A DNA stretch of 51,536 bases from Bacteroidales bacterium. GTDB taxonomy: Bacteria > Bacteroidota > Bacteroidia > Bacteroidales > UBA932. Positions 22,801 to 29,873 of the stretch are shown piece by piece. Position 1 is the first letter of the stretch. Each line of letters starts with the position of its first letter. The DNA lies in NCBI GenBank assembly GCA_017626555.1, contig JAGAIM010000120.1, positions 1 through 51,536 of the forward strand, read 5' to 3'. Under the pieces are notes generated by a model, which did no database searches, had not been told where the DNA came from, and worked only from the letters and a program-made list of their open reading frames with translations. A program made the translations under genes and the position numbers.

Positions 22801-23133
22801 CCACGCCCTCGTGCGTATGCAGCCTTCACTGATGGAGCACCTCTTGCAAATGTCAATAGCCGCTATCTTCAGAATCTGCGCTATCTGAGACTTAAGAATC
22901 TCTCAATCGGATACACAGTTCCTAATACCAAGAAGATCGGTATAGAGAAGATCCGCATTTATTTCTCAGGTGAGAACCTTGCTTATTGGTCTCCTTTCAA
23001 GAAATATAGCAAGCATATCGATCCGGAAGCAGCGTTCGACAGAACTGATTCTTCCGGTGAGCCAACACGTTACAACAATGCTTTCTACCCTTGGCAGAAG
23101 ACATTTATGTTTGGAGTTGACCTCACATTCTAA
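19852..23133 (+). CDS. SusC/RagA TonB-dependent outer-membrane transporter
   Basis: A 1,093-residue outer-membrane importer: signal peptide (ending SAFAQ), carboxypeptidase-like regulatory domain (about 25-105, LSGVVLDATDFPLIGVAVIV), TonB-box region ETVVVGYGTQKK, plug with QIRGTGSINGGNPLVLIDG, and a beta-barrel ending FGVDLTF. Unlike the SusC at 1,716 it has no STN domain, so it is not expected to signal to an anti-sigma factor, and no sigma/anti-sigma pair is nearby. It lies 34 nt after the metallophosphoesterase gene and its SusD partner follows. The context of glpT and phosphoesterases suggests a phosphate-bearing substrate; that is inference. Confidence 0.93.
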   Translation: MRLFKSFAASLALLLAGFSAFAQTRELSGVVLDATDFPLIGVAVIVDGTTNGVMTAEDGSFALTVPASEVVLNVSSLGYETKLVTVPSTQDKVTIYLAEDNMMIEETVVVGYGTQKKVNLTGAVGVVDEKALQDRVAPNLSSMLQGSVPGLSISTSSGNPGSTGTLQIRGTGSINGGNPLVLIDGVEGEMDRVNPNDVESISVIKDASAAAVYGARAAFGVILITTKKGNDDDGNAVVRYSGRFGWEQPTTSTDYETTGYWSAYIHNMFWKADDGVSQYIKYNDYDMQQLLLRINDKTEHPDRPWVTIQNRGGKDKWVYYANTDWWHEMFNDQHPVQQHNVSISGGNKKVKYYLSGAYNRQTGIIKARPDLFEKYNLRSKIDFKINKYMRMSNNTSFYNSVYDYPGVSNVQNAIAYAANHGLACFTPKNPDGTWVYGTDFLGYKVANGRHAIYGNDKNINLDRKMDFANTTELKITPIKQLTITANYTYRFHQNRNTNRSTALVYSQYPGSTAVYTGKGTAGEDSLTEEVDSWSYNAANLFATYEDTFKDAHHLTVMAGGNLEYSYRKDLSTTGYYLLTEELNDFDLVGLNDQGVKEFLASGGQTEYALLGFFARVNYDYKGKYLFEVSGRYDGTSKFAKGSRWGLFPSASAGWRISEENWFAPAKDVVSNLKLRLSYGSLGNQNVTAYKFIRKIQTYDFAGFSFGEGSSTASYTSLSAPNAGDLTWETSQQYNLGVDAGLFNDRLTFTAEAYIRDTKDMLTDGVALPGVYGASEPDMNAADLRTTGYELAIGWRDQISLFGKPFGYNLGATLSDFRTVITKYDNEKKTFAKDYYVGMELGEIWGFEIDGLFQSDAEAKAYAEQVNLNYINKRLYGGWLAGDPRYVDINGDGKISVGANSVDDPGDRKILGNSIASLQYGLTAGFDFMGFDFSIFFQGTGNHYWYPNAESMAFWGPYSRPYCSFLPQNFLSNVWSEENPDAYFPRPRAYAAFTDGAPLANVNSRYLQNLRYLRLKNLSIGYTVPNTKKIGIEKIRIYFSGENLAYWSPFKKYSKHIDPEAAFDRTDSSGEPTRYNNAFYPWQKTFMFGVDLTF

Positions 23134-23165
23134 TGTCTGTTTGAAATATGTTAATGATGAAAAAT

Positions 23166-24998
23166 ATGAAAAAATATTTGATAATTGCTTTTGCTGCAAT
23201 CGCTTCATTCACTGCTTGCGACTTTTTCGAGAGGCAGCCGCTGTCAGATATGACTGAGGATATCTATTTCAGGACGGCAGAAGACTTCGAACTTTTTACA
23301 AATCCGCTGTACAATAATCTGTTGGATAAGCATCCTTATAATCATCAGAGTGATCATTATATCAGATTGTCGCTTTCCAACCTTCTTCACGGAGGATCTT
23401 ACAGAACCGTTCCTGCTTCAGGTGGTGGCTGGTCTTGGACAGATCTCAGGCGTATCAATACTCTTCTTGCCAGAATGGATTCTTGTGAGGATGAGCAGGT
23501 GAGGGCTGAGTATGAGGCTCTTGCACGCTTCTTCAGGGCGTTCTTCTACTATGAGAAGGTTAAACTTTTCGGAGATGTTCCTTGGCTTGATGAGGAACTC
23601 AGTTCTGAATCCGAGAAACTTTATGCTCCTAGAGATTCCAGAGAGTTCATTCTTCAGAAGATGCTTGAGGATGTAAATTTCGCTATTGATAATCTTCCTG
23701 CAGGTGTTTCCACTTTCCGTGTAAACAGATGGGCTGCACTTGCACTCAAGTCCCAGTTCTGCTTGTTTGAAGGAACATTCAGAAAATATCATTCTCTCAC
23801 TATCGATCCGGCAACTGCAGGCGTAGAGACTGTGAACGATTACAGATTCTATCTCACAGAGGCTGCTTCGGCTGCAGAAGAGATTATGAATGATGGTCCT
23901 TACAAACTTTATTCTACCGGTAATCCGGATAAGGACTATCGTATGCTTTTCGCTCAGGAAGATGCCAGCAAGGATGAGTTCATTCTTGCAGTATATTACA
24001 ATCACCCTGCAGGTATATACAACAACTCGACTGCGATGTCTATCCTTCCTGCACAGGGACGTCTTTCCGCAACAAGGAAGTTTGTCAACACATATCTTAT
24101 GGCTGATGGTTCGAGGTTCACAGATATCCCGAATTATGAGACTATGGAGTATTATGACGAATTCCAGAACAGAGACCCGCGTCTTGCGCAGACTTTGAGG
24201 GCTCCAGGATATATGCGTATCAATGGTGATGCTGTCATTGCACCAGATCTCTCCTGCACTTGTACCGGTTACCACATTGCAAAATGGACTATGGCTGCTG
24301 ATGCGAATGATGGAGACTCCGACCGTGCAGACCGTTCTTCAAACGACACTCCGGTATATCGTTTTGCAGAGGTTCTGCTGAATTATGCAGAGGCTAAGGC
24401 CGAACTCGGTCAGTTCGATCAGACTGTGGCTGACAAGACCATCAATCTACTCCGCGACCGTGTCGGTATGACTCGTATGAATGTGGCTTCACTTACCAAA
24501 GACCCATATCTTACAGATCCAAAGACTGGCTATACAAATCCGATACTCCTCCAGGATCCGAATGTTGTCCATATCCTTGAAGTAAGAAGAGAAAGATGTA
24601 TCGAACTTGCTCAGGAAGGCGATTTCAGATGGGAGGGTCTTCTCAGATGGAAAGAAGGCAAATGTGTCGAGCAGGATATGTACGGTATATATTTCCCTGG
24701 TGCCGGACAGTATGACCTCGATAAGAACGGAACTATCGATGTATGGCTTTATGGCGCATCTGAGGCTCAGCCGACAGTGGATAAGACAAACCCTATGCTT
24801 GCCGCTTGCGCTGTACTTAGAATCGGTTCTGATATATTCCTCAGCGAGGGTACTTCAGGATATGTAGATCCTCAGCAGAAGAGCGAACATACATTCAATG
24901 AAGGCAGGGATTATTTCTATCCTATTCCTATCGATGAGCGTTCATTGAATCCTAATTTGACTCAGAATCCAGGATGGGATGACGGTCTTGACTTTTAA
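23166..24998 (+). CDS. SusD/RagB family outer-membrane lipoprotein
   Basis: A 610-residue surface lipoprotein, partner of the preceding SusC. The lipobox ends FTAC (Cys18) and the mature part opens DFFERQPLSDMTEDIYF. SusD helices appear in LARFFRAFFYYEKVKLFGDVP and PVYRFAEVLLNYAEAKAELG, and the C-terminal SusD region has ERCIELAQEGDFRWEGLLRW and ends NPNLTQNPGWDDGLDF. Two earlier in-frame ATGs (23,148 and 23,157) are possible, but the compact signal peptide MKKYLIIAFAAIASFTAC favours 23,166. It is 11 nt upstream of the BACON lipoprotein gene. Confidence 0.92.
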   Translation: MKKYLIIAFAAIASFTACDFFERQPLSDMTEDIYFRTAEDFELFTNPLYNNLLDKHPYNHQSDHYIRLSLSNLLHGGSYRTVPASGGGWSWTDLRRINTLLARMDSCEDEQVRAEYEALARFFRAFFYYEKVKLFGDVPWLDEELSSESEKLYAPRDSREFILQKMLEDVNFAIDNLPAGVSTFRVNRWAALALKSQFCLFEGTFRKYHSLTIDPATAGVETVNDYRFYLTEAASAAEEIMNDGPYKLYSTGNPDKDYRMLFAQEDASKDEFILAVYYNHPAGIYNNSTAMSILPAQGRLSATRKFVNTYLMADGSRFTDIPNYETMEYYDEFQNRDPRLAQTLRAPGYMRINGDAVIAPDLSCTCTGYHIAKWTMAADANDGDSDRADRSSNDTPVYRFAEVLLNYAEAKAELGQFDQTVADKTINLLRDRVGMTRMNVASLTKDPYLTDPKTGYTNPILLQDPNVVHILEVRRERCIELAQEGDFRWEGLLRWKEGKCVEQDMYGIYFPGAGQYDLDKNGTIDVWLYGASEAQPTVDKTNPMLAACAVLRIGSDIFLSEGTSGYVDPQQKSEHTFNEGRDYFYPIPIDERSLNPNLTQNPGWDDGLDF

Positions 24999-25009
24999 TC
25001 TATTGAGTT

Positions 25010-28000
25010 ATGAAAATAATCAGACAATTAATACTAGTATTGGCCTCGCTTGCAGTCTTCTCATCTTGTATGGAAGAGGAGAAACTTGTGGCAACGGCTA
25101 TTATGACGGATAAACCGTCATTGGAATTCGGTATCGAGGATACATTGGCTGTCGCACTGACTGTGTATGCCGATGCTCCTTGGACCGTAGAGTGCGCTGA
25201 CTGGATTACCGTAGAGCCGTCAACCGGATCTGCAGGTGAGAATGTTGTTACTGTAATCGTTCAACCTAATATCAGAGAAGGTCTTGCAGACAGACCGCGT
25301 AAAGAGGTCCTGACTTTCGAGGGACGCGATATGTATGCCCGCGCCTATGTTGATGTGCTCCAGGCCGGTGATAAATACCGTGACCTTGTTGAGGGTACAC
25401 TTGCTGATGCTTTTGCTCAGCCTCTCGAGACTTTCGTCGGCGTAAAGGATGTTCAGGTTGTGGCTCTGGCATCGGAAGGATTCATCGTAAAGGATGAGAC
25501 TGCATATTCTTATGTGGAAGCAGAGCAGGAGGTGACTATAGGTGACAAGGGAAATGTATATTCGTACGTTTCTACATTCAACGGCCTTCCATCTTTGAAG
25601 GATACCGATAGGTTTAAAGTGAGTTCTAATTCTGCAGTCGATTATTCTTCTGCAAAAGACATTACAAGTGAACTTCAGGCATACGAGGCATCCCAGATAG
25701 AACTTATTTCCGTTACAGGAAAACTTGTATCCAAGAAACTTGAACTTTATTATGCGGAGGGTGAGGCACGTCCTGTCGAGCCGGATTCCATCAAAGTTGA
25801 GTTCCTCAATACCCACGAGTCATTGAAACTGAAAGACTATGACGGTTGGCTCGTTGAGGCCAAAGGATATACAGTCGGCAGTGCTACAGGTGTGGTTTAT
25901 GTCGTGCCGGTATCTTTCAAGGGTATCAAGTCACTTGAGACTATCTATTTCTCTGATGATTTCTCTTGGATTGCTCCGATGTCTGCCGCAGATGCTGCCG
26001 GTGATGCAGTCGGAGACAATAACCCATCAACCACTGCACCTAACGTCTGGAAGATGACTTCAAGCCAGGAGTTCTTTGATAAATTCAATGAAATCGGCTA
26101 TCAGTATCTTTGGGGTACAGTCGGTGACAAGGAATTCAAACTTGGCCCAGAGCAGGCTCCTAACGGTGGTGTCAGCAAGGAAGGATCAATGTACATTCAG
26201 AAGGATTATCTCAAGTTCGGTCAGACAAGTTACAATGGTGCTCTCAGACTCCCAGCATTGTCTGCGATTCCGGATCAAGTGAATATTGTAATCGACTTTG
26301 ATTGGTGCTGGCAGATAACAGAATCAAAGAATCCTGACGTGATGACGCTTACAGTAGAATCTAATAATGGTAAGTTTGAAAGTACAGGTACTCCTGTCTC
26401 ACATAATCTTGAGTCTGCACAGCCTCAAGAGGCGGAAAATAGTGAGATTGAATGGCAGCACGTTTCTATAGTACTTACTGAAGCAACAGCAGAGACAGTC
26501 CTGACTATCCGTCCTACTTATGCCGATCCGGACAAGCAGAACAAGGCAAGACATCAGAACCGCTGGTATCTCGATAATATCAAGATCATTGAGCATACAG
26601 GTTCTGTATCAGTTGCTGAACCGACCGAGGCTGAAGTTTCAATCTCAATGGAGAACAATATCATCTTCGAGGCTGCACAGACTGAGCCTATTACATTTGA
26701 CTTTGAGTCAGATCAGGAGGCAACTCTCACATTAGGAGCAGATTGGGCATTCTTCATTGATGCTGATGATAAGGAGGTGTCTTCACTTACAATCGCTGCT
26801 TCCACTCCAACCACTGTCAAGGTCGGTGCTAAGGAGCATACAGAAAGCGAACCACGTACTACAGAGATCACAATAGAGTCAGGTCTTACTGTAGAGACCA
26901 TCCCTGTCAAGCAGATGTCTCCAGGCCAGAAGGTCGAGCCGTTTGTAAGTATTGTCGGTGGAAATGGCACAAAGGTTTCATCTGATGAGGGTACTTTGAA
27001 CATTACTGTCCAATCTAATGTCGAGTTCGAGGTTGAATCAGATGTTGCCTGGGCAACAGTCGAGGCTGTCCCTGCAACCAAGGCTACAGTTGACTTCACT
27101 CCGTACGTTATCAAGTATGAGGCTAATACAGTGCCTGAGACAAGAACAGCACATATCCGTGTATTCAATGCCCAGAAGAACCTTGAGTCTGTATATACTA
27201 TAGAGCAGGCTGCTTTTGAGGTAGGCGTATTCTTCCAGGATGACTTTGCTTGGGTTGCTCCGTTTGTCGATGCAGATATCGCTCAGGGACGTACTCAGGG
27301 TGACAGTATGCTTGATAACGCTCAATATACTGTAAGTTCTTCATACGGTCTTGAAGGATTTGAGCAGAAGTTGACAGAACTCGGTTACGAGGCTCTCTTC
27401 CCAGAATCGAAGGCTATCTATGTGATGAAGGGTAACTATCTGAAGTTCAGTAAGGGTAAGAATACTAATGGTATCCGCTTGCCTAAGACCAACTTCTATG
27501 GTGAGTCAACTGTTGCTCTCTCTTTCGACTGGGGAATCAATATTGGTGCTGATGGCCCGGATCCGGTTGAACTTGAGGTCGTTATCGAAGGAAACGGTAC
27601 GATCGGTGGACAGCAGAAGTCCGCTCCGATCAAGCATACTGCTGGAGATTGGGAATGGCAGACAGAGACAATCGTTATCTCTGGCGTTGACAATGATACG
27701 AGAATATCCATCAGACCTACGGCTTTCACCGGTGTTGTTGATGCATCAGGATACTACCGTTGGTTCCTTGATAATGTGAAACTGGCCAAGAGCGATGCCC
27801 CTGTTGGCGGAACTCTTCATACAGTTTTCCCATTCCCATACGATCCTACGTTTGATGCAAGTAAGGTGGAAAACCCTACCAACTGGAATCTTGCTGAGGG
27901 ATGGATCCTGTCAGAGGATGGTAAATCCAAACTTTCTGCACATAATCCGGATGGCTCTGCTTTGAAGGTTACTTATAAGTATGAGGCAAGTTCAGATGAA

Positions 28001-28462
28001 GGAGTTACCAAAGATCACGTACGAGTTCTTGCAACCGGTTTGGCCAAGGATGCATATTGGTTGTTTGAAGTACCTGTGGTGGATATGCCTGCAGGTAAAT
28101 ACAACATCAAATACACCCAATCGTCTTCAAATACAGGAGCGAATTATTTCCTTGTCGAGGTCTCTGTGGATGGCCAGAACTGGACAGCAGTAGATAGCAA
28201 GACCTCTACTGAAACTTACAAGGATGGTTCAGAGCCAAGAGAAGTGACTTACACTTACGCATTGAATAAGTTAGGTGCTAATATTGCCAATATGGCTTAT
28301 AAGGTCGATCTTACATATAGTGCACCGGCACTTCCTGGTAGCAATACCCTTTACATAAGGGCTAAGGTGGCAGATGATATGGAATACCGTGCGACCAAAC
28401 CTCTCGCTTCAGGCGGAACCAATCGTATCTGGGGACCTTGTGAAATTACTTTCGCAGAGTAA
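25010..28462 (+). CDS. Large BACON-domain lipoprotein with duplicated beta-sandwich modules (surface binding protein-like)
   Basis: A 1,150-residue lipoprotein (lipobox ending FSSC) with no recognisable catalytic motif. Visible parts: a BACON-like domain (about 30-125, DAPWTVECADWITVEPSTGSAG); an OB-like DUF5689 type domain (about 130-300); a beta-sandwich module (about 305-525, from FSDDFSWIAPM to RWYLDNIKI); two more BACON-like domains (about 540-735); a second copy of the sandwich module (about 740-925, FQDDFAWVAPF to RWFLDNVKL); and a distinct C-terminal beta domain. It holds the position of the surface glycan-binding protein in Sus-like loci, directly after susD and before the operon terminator. 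Binding function is inferred from position and domain type. Confidence 0.82.
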   Translation: MKIIRQLILVLASLAVFSSCMEEEKLVATAIMTDKPSLEFGIEDTLAVALTVYADAPWTVECADWITVEPSTGSAGENVVTVIVQPNIREGLADRPRKEVLTFEGRDMYARAYVDVLQAGDKYRDLVEGTLADAFAQPLETFVGVKDVQVVALASEGFIVKDETAYSYVEAEQEVTIGDKGNVYSYVSTFNGLPSLKDTDRFKVSSNSAVDYSSAKDITSELQAYEASQIELISVTGKLVSKKLELYYAEGEARPVEPDSIKVEFLNTHESLKLKDYDGWLVEAKGYTVGSATGVVYVVPVSFKGIKSLETIYFSDDFSWIAPMSAADAAGDAVGDNNPSTTAPNVWKMTSSQEFFDKFNEIGYQYLWGTVGDKEFKLGPEQAPNGGVSKEGSMYIQKDYLKFGQTSYNGALRLPALSAIPDQVNIVIDFDWCWQITESKNPDVMTLTVESNNGKFESTGTPVSHNLESAQPQEAENSEIEWQHVSIVLTEATAETVLTIRPTYADPDKQNKARHQNRWYLDNIKIIEHTGSVSVAEPTEAEVSISMENNIIFEAAQTEPITFDFESDQEATLTLGADWAFFIDADDKEVSSLTIAASTPTTVKVGAKEHTESEPRTTEITIESGLTVETIPVKQMSPGQKVEPFVSIVGGNGTKVSSDEGTLNITVQSNVEFEVESDVAWATVEAVPATKATVDFTPYVIKYEANTVPETRTAHIRVFNAQKNLESVYTIEQAAFEVGVFFQDDFAWVAPFVDADIAQGRTQGDSMLDNAQYTVSSSYGLEGFEQKLTELGYEALFPESKAIYVMKGNYLKFSKGKNTNGIRLPKTNFYGESTVALSFDWGINIGADGPDPVELEVVIEGNGTIGGQQKSAPIKHTAGDWEWQTETIVISGVDNDTRISIRPTAFTGVVDASGYYRWFLDNVKLAKSDAPVGGTLHTVFPFPYDPTFDASKVENPTNWNLAEGWILSEDGKSKLSAHNPDGSALKVTYKYEASSDEGVTKDHVRVLATGLAKDAYWLFEVPVVDMPAGKYNIKYTQSSSNTGANYFLVEVSVDGQNWTAVDSKTSTETYKDGSEPREVTYTYALNKLGANIANMAYKVDLTYSAPALPGSNTLYIRAKVADDMEYRATKPLASGGTNRIWGPCEITFAE

Positions 28463-28485
28463 TCAGGTTCATACAATACATTACA

Positions 28486-28523
28486 GAAGGAGGATGACCA
28501 TTGGTCACCCTCCTTCTTTTCTT
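28486..28523 (+). terminator. Terminator of the glpT-SusCD operon, probably bidirectional
   Basis: A 14-bp stem (28,486-28,499 with 28,503-28,516) closes a 3-nt loop and is followed by CTTTTCTT-like T-rich sequence. One pair is A-C on the + strand but U-G in the minus-strand RNA, so it may also end the converging Rpn gene, which stops at 28,541. Confidence 0.75.
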
Positions 28524-28540
28524 GTTCAATGCGCTAGCCA

Positions 28541-28849
28541 TTAAAGAGCATTAATCTCCAGTCCGGTCAGTTCAGAGACCTTTTCTTTCGAGAACCCTTC
28601 GGCCAGAAGTTTAGACGCAATGTTCCTAGCCATCTCTCTTTCTCCTTCCGCTCTACCTTCCGCTCTACCTTCTGCTCTTCCTTCTGCTCTCCCTTCCGCT
28701 ATACCTATAGCCCTTCCTTTGGCTCTTCCTTCTCTGAGCCCTTTCTCCATCATCTCGGCAGAAATCTGGGCTGTCCTTTCTGCAAGCCCTTTTGCGATGC
28801 CTTCTTCAACGTGCTCGTCAATAATGTTAAGGATGTCATTTTCTGTCAT
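28541..28849 (-). CDS. Candidate internal in-frame product of the Rpn gene (RpnS-like antitoxin)
   Basis: An internal ATG (28,849-28,847) in the Rpn frame begins MTENDILNIIDEHVEEGIAK and would yield a 102-residue protein made of the Rpn C-terminal domain with the AEGR repeats. It is preceded by AGGAGG (28,860-28,855) with a 5-nt spacer, a consensus Shine-Dalgarno sequence. In characterised Rpn systems the separately translated C-terminal part dimerises through a helix with variable four-residue repeats and blocks the full-length nuclease. The caution is that Bacteroidota ribosomes usually ignore such sequences, and the hexamer also encodes Glu-Glu-Gly. Confidence 0.5.
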   Translation of the reverse strand: MTENDILNIIDEHVEEGIAKGLAERTAQISAEMMEKGLREGRAKGRAIGIAEGRAEGRAEGRAEGRAEGEREMARNIASKLLAEGFSKEKVSELTGLEINAL

Positions 28850-29644
28850 AATACCCTCCTCATATTTAATACGCTGTTCAATTGTCATCTTGGCGAGTTC
28901 GGACTGGATGAACAGATCCTCGATTTCCGTTCCTTTTACAGCATCAGGACAATTCTCTAAAGAGAACATATTCTTGATGCTGTACATCCAGATATCCTCC
29001 AATGAACTGCATTCTTCAAGTTCCTTAGTGAAACTGTGCAGGTCAATGAATACAATATTTGTTCCGTCTCCAAGTTCTTCCTTAGTTTCAATGTTTACAT
29101 ATCTGTAAGTGGATATGTATGGATTCTGCTGCATCTTTGCATTAATAGAATTCCAGTTTTTGAAATTCAGAAAACTTACAACATACAAAGGTTGGAAATC
29201 ATAATCCCATTTCTTTGCTGCTGCAGAATTCTCACCTCGTTTTAACTTTCTGTGTGCCTTTGCTACCTGGTCGTGTAGGACTAGTGAAGAATAATACACA
29301 GCCCTTTTGTTAAAAAACTTCTGACTCCAATTCTGCATTTCAACCTGAAAGCAGTTGCCCTCTTCGTCTTCGCAATAAACGTCAAATCTTGATGATCTTT
29401 CCTCTTCTGTTAAGCCTGGGTGCTCCGTGTTGCGATATTCCAATCTTCTGATCCGCATACCTAGCAACCTGTTCAACAAATGCATCAATACATTTTCGCT
29501 TCCTATGCGTCCTAGCACAATCTTGAAGCCCTTGTCCATTGTCAGATCCGCATACCTGTAAAGTTTGCTTCTGATGACCTGATACTGGACTCCGTCAATC
29601 TCCACTACCCGTCCTTTCGGGGTTCTCTCTGAATCTGTAATCAT
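28541..29644 (-). CDS. Rpn-family PD-(D/E)XK nuclease (RpnL-like; often annotated as putative transposase)
   Basis: A 367-residue protein. The N-terminal half is a PD-(D/E)XK nuclease fold with RFDVYCEDEEGNCFQVEMQ (about 90-108), giving the D-Xn-E-x-Q catalytic set of Rpn proteins. The rest of the core includes AVYYSSLVLHDQVAKAH and PLYVVSFLNF. The C-terminus carries tandem four-residue AEGR repeats (about 319-337) and a helical end, KLLAEGFSKEKVSELTGLEI. Rpn proteins are DNA endonucleases; some act as phage-defence toxins restrained by a small protein made from an internal start in the same gene. It lies opposite to and between two phosphoesterase operons. No inverted terminal repeats flank it, so there is no sign that it is itself a transposon. 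Confidence 0.88.
   Translation of the reverse strand: MITDSERTPKGRVVEIDGVQYQVIRSKLYRYADLTMDKGFKIVLGRIGSENVLMHLLNRLLGMRIRRLEYRNTEHPGLTEEERSSRFDVYCEDEEGNCFQVEMQNWSQKFFNKRAVYYSSLVLHDQVAKAHRKLKRGENSAAAKKWDYDFQPLYVVSFLNFKNWNSINAKMQQNPYISTYRYVNIETKEELGDGTNIVFIDLHSFTKELEECSSLEDIWMYSIKNMFSLENCPDAVKGTEIEDLFIQSELAKMTIEQRIKYEEGIMTENDILNIIDEHVEEGIAKGLAERTAQISAEMMEKGLREGRAKGRAIGIAEGRAEGRAEGRAEGRAEGEREMARNIASKLLAEGFSKEKVSELTGLEINAL
28645..28704 (-). repeat. Tandem 12-bp repeat inside the Rpn gene
   Basis: Five consecutive 12-base units related to CTTCCGCTCTAC (plus-strand reading) at 28,645, 28,657, 28,669, 28,681 and 28,693. They encode the repeated tetrapeptide AEGR on the minus strand. Degenerate flanking units encode GRAKGRAIGI. 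In-frame copy-number change would lengthen or shorten the helix without breaking the gene. Confidence 0.85.
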
Positions 29645-29748
29645 AATTCTTGATAATGAACATTAATAATCAGGCATAATGCCCCTGAAAAAATGATGTT
29701 CATCCCCCTGTTATACCCCACCAAGGTACGAATTATCCTTAAAATAGT

Positions 29749-29804
29749 ACATAAAAAAGAGAAAAATGTTATCAACGTTCAAAAGAAATTTCTCTTTTTT
29801 ATGT
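29749..29804. repeat. Perfect 16-bp inverted repeat between the Rpn gene and the MBL operon
   Basis: ACATAAAAAAGAGAAA (29,749-29,764) is the exact reverse complement of 29,789-29,804, with a 24-nt loop containing AACGTT. It lies in the 229-nt gap between the Rpn start (29,644) and the MBL gene (29,874), followed on the + strand by T-rich DNA. It could be an insulating terminator or a binding site; the purpose is unknown. A shorter palindrome, GGCATAATGCC, occurs closer to the Rpn start. Confidence 0.6.
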
Positions 29805-29841
29805 TTTTTGACTTTTTTTTATCTTTTTCCGTGCGATTCGT

Positions 29842-29849
29842 TATATTTG
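29842..29849 (+). promoter_or_regulatory. -7 promoter element of the MBL/fusion phosphoesterase operon
   Basis: TATATTTG matches TAnnTTTG and lies 24 nt before the MBL start codon. Upstream DNA is a long T-rich run (ACTTTTTTTTATCTTTTTCC), so the -33 element cannot be placed with confidence. Confidence 0.55.
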
Positions 29850-29873
29850 TATGATAACATTAATAATTGTCAG

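Noticed and set aside
28645-28704. Tandem repeats that might suggest a CRISPR array
   Set aside because: The units are 12 bp, contiguous without spacers and encode in-frame AEGR repeats of the Rpn protein.
28541-29644. Rpn gene read as an active transposase or insertion sequence
   Set aside because: Family annotation often says transposase, but I found no terminal inverted repeats or target duplications at its edges, and the domain is a PD-(D/E)XK nuclease.
29826-29832. TTCCGTG upstream of the MBL operon, identical to one arm of the LacI-like operator
   Set aside because: No matching CACGGAA arm is present at the right distance; a single 7-mer is expected by chance several times in 51 kb.
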